Assembly: GCA_951799425.1 (NCBI GenBank)
Contig: OX637410.1
Span: forward strand, 6,138,001-6,202,000
DNA: 64,000 nucleotides
Direction: 5' to 3'
Source of the DNA: Ilex aquifolium
Lineage: Eukaryota; Streptophyta; Magnoliopsida; Aquifoliales; Aquifoliaceae
Part shown: piece by piece, positions 22,305 to 34,555 of the stretch
Layout: each line of letters begins with the position of its first letter
Position numbering within the stretch: position 1 is the stretch's first letter
Made by a program: the position numbers and the translations under genes
The notes under the pieces: model-generated
The model's database searches: none
Told to the model about the DNA's origin: nothing
What the model saw: the letters and a program-made list of their open reading frames with translations, nothing else

Positions 22305-24008
22305 TGATTAGCCCAAAATATTGCACATTATGTATGCTTTTATACCCTTTTATACTTGCTTTTGTGGTGAAAATGGGAGGAAATGCAACTAAGCAAACAA
22401 TTAATGATGTTGTTGTGTGATTGTAGGTAAAGAGTTGGAAATGGATTGAGTTAAGCCCCCATCATAGTGCTCAAAGTCAATGGAGATGAGGGGAAGCTTA
22501 AAAGGAGGCTTGGAAGAGGAAGAAATCAATAAAAAGGGCAAATCAAGAGAAAACCTTCCAGAAGGTTTGCACATTGGACTACCTATGCCCCTTCCAAAAC
22601 CTTCCGGAAGGTTTGCTTCGACCATCTAGAAGGATTGACACACTGGACAACTTTTTCCTCTGCCTCTGCCAAAACCTTTCGGAAGGTTTTGCCCAGAATT
22701 GTCAGACACCTACAACTCAAGCTCTACCACTTGGGGGTCCCACCTATGATTCTCTCACTTTTCCCCTGACATATTCTACATACATACATGCCTCCCTACA
22801 CTTAAGGTTGGACTTTGGATGCCAATGCATTAATGTGGAAGAAAGAGATGGTGGAGGCCTGGGAAGTTGCAGGCTAGGCTTGTCCTAGCCTGTCCAAGCC
22901 ATCAACTCAGCCCCCCATTGATGGGACACCTGCACACACATGCTATAGGAGCCTCATGGACGAAAATGAAGTGGATGTACACCATTTATTCAGCTTCACA
23001 CAAGCTTTTGAGGAAAGAGGCTACATAAGCTTAGGAGTAGTATAAAAATAGAAACTCTAGGAAGAAGATGAAGTTAGAGAGAGAAAGTTGGGTTTTCATT
23101 ATTTCTTCACTATTATCAGTTTTGTAAGCTTGAAATTACTTGTAATATTTTCCCTTTTCACTTTAAACTATTTCACTTAATTTGTATGCAAGTTTAGCTA
23201 GTTGTTTTTAGCATTACAATTTCAACATTTGGGTATTGCTTTCAATATTTGTATTTTGGTCATGAATGTCATTTCACTTGTAGTTTAACTATTTTCTTTC
23301 ATTAATACAAGTTCCATGCTCCATTTCTCTACCATGTTTCTTTACTTTGTGTTGGGCTTTACTTTTATTATGAGTAGCTATATTTTAAGTTGGCTAATCC
23401 AAGGGAGATTTCCTCTTGGGTATGCTAAATCAACTCTCCTCCGTTCTTCCCCGTAGTGTAAAGTGTTTGATTTGACTAGGTTGAGTGTGTACGTGGTTGT
23501 CAGCTCTTGATATACCGTAGACTTGTCGCGGAGTATGCTTGAGCCTACACCTCCACATTAGTCCCTCACTTACTATGAATCAATCAAGCACCGAGACACC
23601 ATTGGTAGAATTTTTTGAGTTGATTTGGCATTCCCATTGGAATGACCTCTTCGGATTAGCCAGCCTTGTTTTCATTGCATTTTTTATCAAAAACTCCAGT
23701 CACCAAAACACACAACTACAATATTTTACACTTTTTTTTATTTCTTTTCAAATCACCCTTTGAAAACACTTGACATTTCCTTCCCTGATGAGACGACCTT
23801 GGAATACCCATTCCAATTAAAACACGACACTCGAATGTCTCTCTTCACTTGAGGAGCACTTTTGCACACACACACATTTCCATTTACACACACGTTTTCC
23901 CCATTTCTAGCATCAAACCCGAGGGAGAGTGACACTCACCTATACACATAAGCCATATACACTTAGTCTAAGTTAGTGTTTGGAGATTAGGGTGAACGCG
24001 ATCAATTA
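22305..24008 (+). repeat. 5' LTR of element E
   Basis: 1704 bp beginning TGATTAGCCCAAAATATTGC. Its 3' end reads CAATTA instead of CAATCA, so the canonical CA terminus has decayed by C to T. Bases 22300-22304 (TACTC) are the likely target duplication; the partner lies beyond the window. It carries a CTTCCGGAAG array (22551-22690) and the inverted repeat (23389-23403 with 23652-23664). Confidence 0.85.
22551..22690. repeat. Palindrome array CTTCCGGAAG, E LTR
   Basis: About four units of AACCTTCCGGAAGGTT type, partly decayed (CTTCCAGAAG, CTTTCGGAAG), starting about 245 bases from the LTR 5' end, with ACACTGGAC-type spacers. Confidence 0.8.
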
Positions 24009-24012
24009 TTTT

Positions 24013-24029
24013 TGGCACCGTTGTCGGGG
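24013..24029 (+). other. Primer-binding site (tRNA-Asp type), element E
   Basis: TGGCACCGTTGTCGGGG, two mismatches to the tRNA-Asp complement, four bases after the LTR. Confidence 0.85.
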
Positions 24030-24220
24030 AAGGCAAAGCATTGAATTAGAAGGTGGTTTTCGGACAATGGAGGTAAGTCCCGTGATTCTCATAATGGGTC
24101 GAGGTACGTTGCTCCTTGTATATACTTTTGTGTACATTTCCTTTCGTTTGTAGTTATTGCTTTTGCATGTGGGGATGGGACGACCAAAATAGATTGGTTA
24201 GATGACCCCTAGAACCCAAC

Positions 24221-25577
24221 ATGAATCTTGACCAAGACCCACCCGAGGATGCCAGTGATAATTTTGAGGATGTTGGTGCTAATGTCCCAAGAGGCGGGGG
24301 AGTGCAAGACCCTAGAATGCATTTTCCCCCTCCTAGGAATGAGGGAAACCATATCCCAATTGATCCTCCGGCAAGGTCAATGCGGTATTATCTCCAACCC
24401 ACTCGTAGCACCACTCCCTAATGCATTCTTTTACTGGTCCAAGCTCATGCCTTCCTAGTTAAACCAGGAATGTTACAAGTACTTCCTCAATTCCATGGAA
24501 TTTAAAGAGAGAATCCTTATTTGCACATTAAGGAGTTTGAGGAAATAGTTGCAACCTTCCTCACTAATCATGCCATGGAAGACATAGATCTCTTAAAATT
24601 GTTTCCCTTTTCTCTTAAAGACAAAGCCAAAACTTGGTTGAATTCCCTGAAACCTCGATCCATAATTTCTTGGGCACAAATACTTTCTGAATTTTTGAAC
24701 AAATTATTTCCGGTGCCCATGACCACCTCTCTTAAAAAGCAAATCCAAAATTTTTCAGAAAAGCCCAATGAGCAATTTTATCAATGTTGGGATCGCTACA
24801 AGGAATTGCTACAATTCATTCCACATCATGATTTTGAATTATGGTAATTGGTGAGTTTCTTCTACGAAGGGTTTGCACAGGGCCATCGATAGTTCATAGA
24901 CATGATGTGCAATGGGGAGTTTTTAAACAGGGATCCAGATGAGGCCCTAGATTACTTCAGTACATTGGCACAAAATGCACAATCTTGAGATATCACAGAT
25001 CCCACCGATGTACATATGTCTTCTCTGGGTAGTAATCAACCAAGTGGGGGAGGGATGTACGATTTAAGGGATAGGAAAGACATGCTTTCCAAAATCACCA
25101 AATTGTCTCAAAAAGTGGAGAGACTTGAGGTTAATAGGAGACAGGAGGTGTCCAACATTTCCAAGATCGATGAGTTTTACCCTTTTTGTGGGAGTGTTGA
25201 GCATTCCATCTCAGAATGCCTCAACATTCCGGCACTTAAAGAAGTTTACCATGAGCAAGTCAATGCCTTCAATCAAAGTAGGCAATCATTCTCCCCACAC
25301 TCTAATAAATACAATCCAGATTGGAGTAATCACCCGAACTTCAGTTGGAAGAATGAGAATCCAACTCCTCACGGGTCTAGTTCATATTCACCTCTTATGC
25401 CTCCCAAGCAAAACCAATACAATGGTCAAGGTCCTTCATCTAGCTCCCAATACCCTCGGTCCAATCCACAAGGGTTTTCACAGAACCCGCCTCCACAAAT
25501 TTTTGGTCAACATGGACTATCCAACCAATCCACCTACCAACTACCTCATAAAATAAATTTGGAGGATGTGGTGCACC
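24221..25577 (+). pseudogene. Gag of element E, 5' part
   Basis: Begins at the ATG at 24221 (MNLDQDPPED) after a leader of about 190 bases. All pieces are in one frame but closed by stops at 24419, 24503, 24845, 24890 and 24986. By comparison with I, the last three fit Gln, Gln and Trp codons hit by C to T or G to A. The capsid-like region (KTWLNSLKPRS ... FYQCWDRYKELL) and a knuckle-like CGSVEHSISEC (first Cys lost to Phe) are visible, followed by the proline- and glutamine-rich tail. It stops at LEDVV where element F inserted; gag resumes at 44600, missing roughly 95 codons. Confidence 0.85.
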
Positions 25578-28105
25578 TGTAACGCCCCAAATACCACCCT
25601 GGACGACATTACATTCTAAAACCATTTATACCATGAGAGCAACTAATATAATTCATTCATAAATAAAAGTTCATTCACCATATCTAATAATTACAACATT
25701 ATCCCAAAAGATCAAGCCAAAATGTGGCGATTTCATCCCAAAAGATTCAAAGTTAATCTAGCAGCGGAATAACAAAAGATTATATTTTTACATGATCTCA
25801 AAATAAATCTTCCATCTAATACAAAGATGGACAGTCTAAATATCCCCATCTGGATCCACATGCCCGTCACCTATACGATCTCCTTCTGAAGCATCACCTG
25901 AAAAATGGATTGTTTGGAGGAGGTGAGCACTAAGCTCTGTAGGAAAATCCTCCCAAACCCGAACAAGGTTTAGAAAACATAGAAAACGGTCGGTCTCTTT
26001 TCGCAAATAACATATATAGATTTTGAGATAACACCGGGACATTTAACGGATCTCAAGTTTAAGTAAAAACAGTAATTGAATGAATAAATGCACACAATAT
26101 ACAATTAATACACCATTCCACCATTCACCGTTTCCACAATAACCCATATATAATTTATAATCCATTTCCACCATACACCGCTTCCACAAGTTCTCGTGGC
26201 ATCCCATACTACCCCAGGACTCTTGTAGAAACTGTCTATGGTAGAATGAACAATATACGACTGTACTCGTATCTCAGGTATGAAGCACGACTCCGCATGG
26301 TCACCATCGAGAATATCATGTCCCACGCAAGTACATACCAATGCTACCCCGTGAGCAATAGTGGTTTAGTCTTACCAAAGCACTAACCCCACTATGAGTG
26401 GTAGGAAAAGTTCTTACCAAAGAAGACGTCTACCCACTCCATGATACCTAGTCAATAGTAACCCATGTTCATATCGAGCAACCATACAAGAGATACGATA
26501 CCAACTACTTTCTCAATTAACAAGCAAGTTCCACAATTTAGTTTTCTGTGGTATGAGCATCCTTTCAAGGAACTTCTCACCCATGTTCATCCAGACAACA
26601 TTCCATAATTCCAATACCAACACGTATTACACATATCCAACAATTCCCCCAAATCCACAACTTTCGCAAGTGATATTTCCCATAAAACATATTTAAGAAA
26701 AAGTACATGAGATCATCAAAAGTATCATTTTATTGTTCAATACAAATCGCTAGAGTTTTGAAATCAAGAACAAATGAAAGATCAAGCTTTGGAACTCAAG
26801 AACAAAGGACAAATCAATTCTTGAATCCCTAACAACAAATATCAAGCTTGAAATCAAGAATAAAGGGTAAATCAAGTCTTGAATCCATAACAACAAATAT
26901 CAAGCTTGGAATCAAGAATAAAGGAACAATTAAGTATTGAAATCGACAACAACGAATATCAAGATTGAAATCAATAACCAAGGATAAATCAAGAGAAAAC
27001 CCACTTCCCTTGAAGAATTAGGGCATACAAGAGGTTTAGTGATTACCCAACCATCACATAGTTTAATACAAGGTAATAATTGCAAGAATAACAAGAAATG
27101 ATGAATTCATAGCAAGTATATATGATTGAGAGTCAAGAGAATGCATATATATAGTAGCCCTAACCTCAATGTAAGAGAATGGAAGAAAACCCCTACCTTG
27201 AATCCAAGAGTTGTAAGCTAACCCAAGCTCCAAATATCTCTTTCCTCCCTTCTCCTTCTCCTTCTTGTCTTCTCTTAGGGTTCTAAGAGATGTGGGTAAG
27301 GGTGTAGTGAAAGTGTATAGGAAGAGAGGAGAAGAATGGTGTTCTTGAGGAATTTCGGTTTTGATTTCTATGAGGTGTGAATCTATCTTGATCTTGGTGT
27401 TTCTTCCCTTTCTTTATCTCCTCCTAGGGCTCTAAGATGTTTGTGGTGAGGATGAGATGAAGAATGGGGCAAATAGGGCTTGGAATGGGTGTTTTAAAAC
27501 CCAAAATCCCGACTTTCTACTGTTCGGGAAGGCTCCAGTCAAAGGGTACCGGTACCGGGTACCGGTACCAATTAGTTACTGGTTCCGGGGTACCGGTACT
27601 GGGTACCGGTACTGTTTGGCTGCTTCGACTTCCAGGGCAGTTTTGACCCCTTTAGAGGTCGAATTGGAAAATTTCCAAGATATACACTTTTGTAGCCCTA
27701 GATGTCTACTATCTACTGTAAAAATTTCAGATCAATTGGATGTAAGAATAAAAAGTTATGGCCAAAATACTAGAAGGTGTCTCAACTCATTTTTACCCAA
27801 AAATTTCTCTAAATGTGTTTTCACTCCGGAATACTTCCTAACTTCCAATACACCTCATATTACCTCTCCCAAGGTTGTTCGACCTTCCGGATTCAATGGA
27901 GACCTTATTTTGACCTAGAAATGTTCAGAAACTTCCATAATCCCTTTCCTCAAGTTTACACACCTTCGAAACTTAAACTTCCCAATCAATTTGTATTTCT
28001 AGTTTTTGTTTTTATTACTACCGTCACTACACCTATCTACATTTTTACATCAATTATTTACTATATATCTATATACATATATAAAAGAACATGTGGGGTG
28101 TTACA
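25578..28105 (-). repeat. 3' LTR of element F
   Basis: 2528 bp, ends TGTAACG...GTTACA. Contains a GGTACCGGTACC array (27545-27612) and the 70-bp module shared with A LTRs (27691-27760). Frames across it are spurious. Confidence 0.9.
27545..27612. repeat. Palindrome array GGTACCGGTACC, F 3' LTR
   Basis: Four units; the other F LTR has a different number and spacing (32849-32933), although the rest of the LTRs is nearly identical. Confidence 0.85.
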
Positions 28106-28143
28106 ATCCACCCCCCTTAAAGAAAGTTTCGTCCTCGAAACTT
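28106..28143 (-). other. Polypurine tract with hairpin, element F
   Basis: On the minus strand AAGTTTCG-AGGA-CGAAACTT (28124-28143) is followed by a TTAAGGGGGGTGGAT tract abutting the LTR. A hairpin with this GAGGAC loop is familiar just upstream of the 3' LTR in Tekay/Del-type chromoviruses. Confidence 0.85.
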
Positions 28144-30865
28144 AGTTGTAGGGTTGGTCTATCTAATTCTCATTTCGCCATGATGTCTCCACTTCTATTC
28201 ATCCTTAATTATCAAAGTCAAGATTAACATAAAACTTCATATCCTAAGGTTTACATTCCTCCCTTCAACTTATTTCCTATTCCTCGGATATCACTTCTCT
28301 TTTAAATTTCACCAATCAATTCAATCAAACTCATATTTGCTTCTTACATGTATCTTCTTCATAAGCATATCAAATAACTCAAATGCAATTCCACCATTAG
28401 GGTTAGTCATCCTTCCTATACTAACATCCTGGTGTAACACAAAATTTTGTTACTGGCATCACGGTAAGATTTATCTCCATTCCTGAAAATAGATACAACG
28501 TTCTTCAAGATTTCGTATCTCACAACCCAAGAGGAATTCCCAATCTTGAAATCTACCATAATTTCAATTCATAACTACACACTCCACACCAGTCAAGGTT
28601 CTAAGATCAACTCTTAGATTTCACCTCAATTTGTACCTTCTCATAATACTTCTTATTGTCACCATTATAGTCATTAATCCAATGGCTCGCTGCGCACTCT
28701 GATATAATTTATAATCCACCGATTCACAAGTCAAAATATGCTACAAGATAAGAACTTCGCACAGATTTGAAAGTTCTGAGAGAGTATCTTAGATTCCACC
28801 AAAGTATACAATTGAAACATGATCACACTTGTTTTCCAATTATAGCTTCCAAAATGTGTACACTAACGATCCATCCCATCCATTCAAAAGGGAAATTTTT
28901 TTTTTTTTTTTTGTAATTAACCAGCTATAATACTTAAGCTAAGGATCAAGTTATATCTCCAAGATATTTGCTCTTGATCTCCAATCTTGAGCTAGAGCTA
29001 ATAACCATTTAATCAATTCTTAGTGGCTTTCATTAACATCACAACTCTTTTCGCGATGTCTATACTTCCGAATCCCTATGATACTATCTACCTTAATATA
29101 TATCGATTAATATGCCAAAATATAAAGAAAGATGGTTAAGGATCCCAAAATATCTCTCCATTCCCTATCACCCGACTTCTCATGATATAATCAAAATTAA
29201 AACAAGGCTCCCAATGGTTAAACCAATGTTCCTCAATTTCACCATTTTAGTCATCATAGGGTTACTCATTATTCATAATCCCCAAGGTAATTAATAATTT
29301 GCTAATTCATAGCCTAACCTAAGTCGTTTATCCCCAAAAACTATAGAGAGTTCCTGCATTCATATCAAAGTCAATATTCATAGATATCATCATTGAGTCT
29401 TTAAATTTACATCTTCACAATTATCACCATCAACCATAAGGTTCAAATCTTCTATATTCATACTAACAATCCCCAAGTATAACTAATCATTCCGATCTTA
29501 ACAAGATACTAAATGAGACAAGAATAAGAACGTCCTATTCCCCTAACACAAATCCAATGACATTAAAAGATTTCCTAGAACAATAGAAGTTCACCTCAAA
29601 TTTGAGATATCATCCTCTTTTATGTCTATAAATTCGCTTTCCTAAATTGACCTCAATTCTCAATAAGGATTTGCAATACAAGTCAACTATTAACCTCATA
29701 CTCAAACAGGAGATTCCTGATTGTTAATGCTTTAGAGAGTCCATGTGTAGTCAACTAGGTCCACAACGAAGTAAGAGTACCTAAGTACAACATCCTCAAT
29801 GAGTATCCTATGTATGACCCTCCTAAACCATCAATACTTCCAAAGTAAATTTAATCAACCCTCCATAATACTTTCAAACCCATATTGGTAACCTCAAGTT
29901 TGTGGTTATGAAAACAAAATCCGATCCACATTTCTTTTCCAATATCGATGACTTTTAGACAACACACATAACCTTCCGTAACCTTATTATTCCCACTTAG
30001 TCCATCTTAAAAACATCTAAATAAACCTTATCTCCACACATCCCAATTGGGTTATCATATCTCCTCGACTTCCAAAAAGATAAGCAACACCAATAGTATA
30101 ATAGATCAATTAAGTCTATACACCACCAAATCATAGTTGCCTTTTATATTGTTATCCATCAAAATCACTTCAATCAAGGTGGGGGTGTCTCTCAATCAAA
30201 GCCTAAATCATGGGGAAGTTCACTTAAGGATAGGTCCTTCGGAATCTAAGAAGAAAGTAAAACACTTTACTGTCCAAAGAACACCAGAGTGCAGATTTTT
30301 GACCAACTTTGAAGAATAAACTGATTTGACTCGGATATTTTGAGCATGCGCGACCTATATGGTTGGAAAGATATACGAGTTAGGGTTCTAACAAAAATAA
30401 CGGTGCACAATTTGGACTTTCCAATCAAGAGTTATGAACAAATTGGTGCGAGGTAATCTGTAGGACTGTTTAGTTCCTTTAACTTGTCTAACTCGAGTTT
30501 GGGTGTCTTCGTCACACATCCTATCTCATACCCATCTCCAAGATAGATAATATGACTTGCACAAAGATCCATGCCTAGCATGATTTACAACCAAAAGCCA
30601 AATTACCATCTGTCTCCTCGAATAGTCCAAAACGACATGATATGAAACTAAAATATCCATCCCAAAATTTTCGTCAACTCCTCAAAGCTAGATAATCCAT
30701 GAATTCGAGCAAATAATTAATCCCTCACCTAACTAAACAACAAATCACACTTATCTTCTAAACATCTAACTTCAAACCAATCAAAACTTAAAATTTCTTC
30801 ATCCTAAACTAATAATCCAGTGATAGTCCACAACCTACAGCTCCCATGTAAGACCTAATTCCTAA
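28144..30865 (-). other. Internal region of element F, no coding capacity recognised
   Basis: About 2.7 kb, AT-rich, with a poly-T run near 28897-28912. I find no frame resembling gag or pol on either strand. The stretch next to the primer site resembles the leader of element G. The remaining origin is not recognised. Confidence 0.7.
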
Positions 30866-30877
30866 GCTCTAATACCA
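30866..30877 (-). other. Primer-binding site (initiator tRNA-Met type), element F
   Basis: The minus strand reads TGGTATTAGAGC, one base off the canonical TGGTATCAGAGC, four bases from the LTR. Confidence 0.8.
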
Positions 30878-30881
30878 ACTT

Positions 30882-33425
30882 TGTAACGCCCCAAATACCA
30901 CCCTGGACGGCATTACATTCTAAAACCATTTATACCATGAGAGCAACTAATATAATTCATTCATAAATAAAAGTTCATTCACCATATCTAATAATTACAA
31001 CATTATCCCAAAAGATCAAGCCAAAATGTGGCGATTTCATCCCAAAAGATTCAAAGTTAATCTAGCAGCGGAATAACAAAAGATTATATTTTTACATGAT
31101 CTCAAAATAAATCTTCCATCTAATACAAAGATGGACAGTCTAAATATCCCCATCTGGATCCACATGCCCGTCACCTATACGATTTCCTTCTGAAGCATCA
31201 CCTGAAAAATGGATTGTTTGAAGGGGGTGAGCACTAAGCTCTGTAGGAAAATCCTCCCAAATCCGAACAAGGTTTAGAAAACATAGAAAACGGTCGGTCT
31301 CTTTTCGCAAATAACATATATAGATTTTGAGATAACACCGGGACATTTAACGGATCTCAAGTTTAAGTAAAAACAGTAATTGAATGAATAAATGCACACA
31401 ATATACAATTAATACACCATTCCACCATTCACCGTTTCCACAATAACCCATATATAATTTATAATCCATTTCCACCATACACCGCTTCCACAAGTTCTCG
31501 TGGCATCCCATACTACCCCAGGACTCTTGTAGAAACTGTCTATGGTAGAATGAACAATATACGACTGTACTCGTATCTCAGGTATGAAGCACGACTCCGC
31601 ATGGTCACCATCGAGAATATCATGTCCCACGCAAGTACATACCAATGCTACCCCGTGAGCAATAGTGGTTTAGTCTTACCAAAGCACTAACCCCACTATG
31701 AGTGGTAGGAAAAGTTCTTACCAAAGAAGACGTCTACCCACTCCATGATACCTAGTCAATAGTAACCCATGTTCATATCGAGCAACCATACAAGAGATAC
31801 GATACCAACTACTTTCTCAATTAACAAGCAAGTTCCACAATTTAGTTTTCTGTGGTATGAGCATCCTTTCAAGGAACTTCTCACCCATGTTCATCCAGAC
31901 AACATTCCATAATTCCAATACCAACACGTATTACACATATCCAACAATTCCCCCAAATCCACAACTTTCGCAAGTGATATTTCCCATAAAACATATTTAA
32001 GAAAAAGTACATGAGATCATCAAAAGTATCATTTTATTGTTCAATACAAATCGCTAGAGTTTTGAAATCAAGAACAAATGAAAGATCAAGCTTTGGAACT
32101 CAAGAACAAAGGACAAATCAATTCTTGAATCCCTAACAACAAATATCAAGCTTGAAATCAAGAATAAAGGGTAAATCAAGTCTTGAATCCATAACAACAA
32201 ATATCAAGCTTGGAATCAAGAATAAAGGAACAATTAAGTATTGAAATCGACAACAACGAATATCAAGATTGAAATCAATAACCAAGGATAAATCAAGAGA
32301 AAACCCACTTCCCTTGAAGAACTAGGGCATACAAGAGGTTTAGTGATTACCCAACCATCACATAGTTTAATACAAGGTAATAATTGCAAGAATAACAAGA
32401 AATGATGAATTCATAGCAAGTATATATGATTGAGAGTCAAGAGAATGCATATATATAGTAGCCCTAACCTCAATGTAAGAGAATGGAAGAAAACCCCTAC
32501 CTTGAATCCAAGAGTTGTAAGCTAACCCAAGCTCCAAATATCTCTTTCCTCCCTTCTCCTTCTCCTTCTTGTCTTCTCTTAGGGTTCTAAGAGATGTGGG
32601 TAAGGGTGTAGTGAAAGTGTATAGGAAGAGAGGAGAAGAATGGTGTTCTTGAGGAATTTCGGTTTTGATTTCTATGAGGTGTGAATCTATCTTGATCTTG
32701 GTGTTTCTTCCCTTTCTTTATCTCCTCCTAGGGCTCTAAGATGTTTGTGGTGAGGATGAGATGAAGAATGGGGCAAATAGGGCTTGGAATGGGTGTTTTA
32801 AAACCCAAAATCCCGACTTTCTACTGTTCGGGAAGGCTCCAGTCAAAGGGTACCGGTACCAATTAGTTACTGGTTCCGGGGTACCGGTACTGGGTACCGG
32901 TACTGTTCGGTACCGGTACTGGATACCGGTACTGTTTGGATGCTTCGACTTCCAGGGCAGTTTTGACCCCTTTAGAGGTCGAATTGGAAAATTTCCAAGA
33001 GATACACTTTTGTAGCCCTAGATGTCTACTATCTACTGTCAAAATTTCAGATCAATTGGATGTAAGAATAAAAAGTTATGGCCAAAATACTAGAAGGTGT
33101 CTCAACTCATTTTTACCCAAAAATTTCTCTAAGTGTGTTTTCACTCCGGAATACTTCCTAACTTCCAATACACCTCATATTACCTCTCCCAAGGTTGTTC
33201 GACCTTCCGGATTCAATGGAGACCTTATTTTGACCTAGAAATATTCAGAAACTTCCATAATCCCTTTCCTCAAGTTTACACACCTTCGAAACTTAAACTT
33301 CCCAATCAATTTGTATTTCTAGTTTTTGTTTTTATTACTACCGTCACTACACCTATCTACATTTTTACATCAATTATTTAATATATATCTATATACATAT
33401 ATAAAAGAACATGTGGGGTGTTACA
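30882..33425 (-). repeat. 5' LTR of element F
   Basis: 2544 bp, near-identical to 25578-28105. The palindrome array is at 32849-32933 and the 70-bp shared module at 33011-33080. Confidence 0.9.
32849..32933. repeat. Palindrome array GGTACCGGTAC, F 5' LTR
   Basis: Five units; compared with 27545-27612 it has lost one GGTACCGGTACC unit and gained two GGTACCGGTACTG-type units. Confidence 0.8.
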
Positions 33426-33520
33426 GCACCGGTACCGCGTACCGGTACCATACCGTACCGGTACCGCGTACCGGTACCATACTCCAGTAGCTTAACCGTA
33501 CCGGTACCGCGTACCGGTAC
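33426..33520. repeat. Palindrome array GTACCGGTAC, G 5' LTR
   Basis: Six palindromes in three pairs joined by CGCG, with a CTCCAGTAGC spacer. The 3' LTR of the same element keeps only one pair (42952-42974). Confidence 0.85.
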
Positions 33521-34547
33521 GATTTATCTGACGCCCGCCGAACAGTAAAAATCGGGATTTTGGTGTTTTAAAACACCCTTTTTAGCCTCATTTGCCCCAT
33601 TCTTCATCTCCACTCTCACACTAAACACTTTAGAACACTAGGAGAGAAAGAAAGGAAGACAGAAACTCAAGATCAAAAGGGGAAAAACACAAGGTTAAAG
33701 GGTGATTCAAGGATCAAACCCTAGAGTTTTAAAGAACATCAAGGCAGGGGTTTTCTCTCACTCTCTTACATTGAGGTTAGGGTATTTATATATGTATATT
33801 TTGGCTATCAATGGTATATATATGCTATGAAATCATCCTCTCTTAGGCTTTTTGGCAAATATTACATGTTTTGAACAAAGCTAGGGTTTAATACCCATGA
33901 AATTTCTTCTCTAGTTTTAAAATCCTCATTTTTGGAGAGTGATGTATTTCTTTCTTAAATGCTTTCTTTATTATGGATTTTTGAACCCTTAGTGCTTTGT
34001 GTTGGGTAGAGCAATGATGTTATTGTGATCTCATGTATTTTCTTTGTTAGTTGTGGAATTATTACATGATATATTTTGGGGGATTTTGGATAGATGATTG
34101 TAAATTGAAATCAGTATTGGAATTGTAAGCTTGGTTGAGGTTGTTTGTGATACACAAGTGTAAAACCCGAGAAAATTTCAACCTTTGTGAAAAAGGGCAA
34201 AACGGTAAATTGCCACTACAGTACAGGTTGTAAACCTGAATTTTTCTAGAACTCGGATGACGAAACGGACCTCACCGTTGGATTCGTCTCGCGAAATCTA
34301 GTTACCACGTCAAATTTCGTGGAATTCCGAGATAGTCGGATTTTTCGCGTTTTACGAGACGAACGGGCCCCGGGTGACCCTGTACACGAAATTTTTATAA
34401 AGTTTCCAGGTTTGGGGAAATATTAAACACAAGTTAAAACAAAAATAATTCGAACTTGAACCGGAGCGAAATTTAATCGTTTCGGGATTAAAACGGACCC
34501 GGAATTAAATAGGACGTGTGGCGAATTGTGGGCCAAGTATTCTAAAA

Positions 34548-34555
34548 TATAAATA
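34548..34555 (+). promoter_or_regulatory. Probable TATA box of solo LTR H
   Basis: TATAAATA followed by GGGGG and a CCGGTTTCAGCCG stretch, about 390 bases inside the LTR. Transcription would start near 34580. Confidence 0.6.

Larger units (their letters stand above)
25578..33425 (-). mobile_element. Non-autonomous Tekay-like element F with GCACC target duplication
   Basis: Complete minus-strand element of 7848 bp: LTRs at 25578-28105 and 30882-33425, primer site at 30866-30877, polypurine tract at 28106-28120. Flanked by GCACC at 25573-25577 and 33426-33430. The LTRs differ at only about a dozen substitutions by eye plus steps in a palindrome array, so the insertion is young. The LTR ends, leader and PPT hairpin match element G, but the 2.7-kb internal region encodes no gag or pol. 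It must have moved using proteins from another element. Confidence 0.9.

Noticed and set aside
27457..27918. 153-codon plus-strand frame in the F LTR (related frames at 32761 and 32936)
   Set aside because: Antisense within an LTR, disrupted differently in the two LTRs by array length changes.
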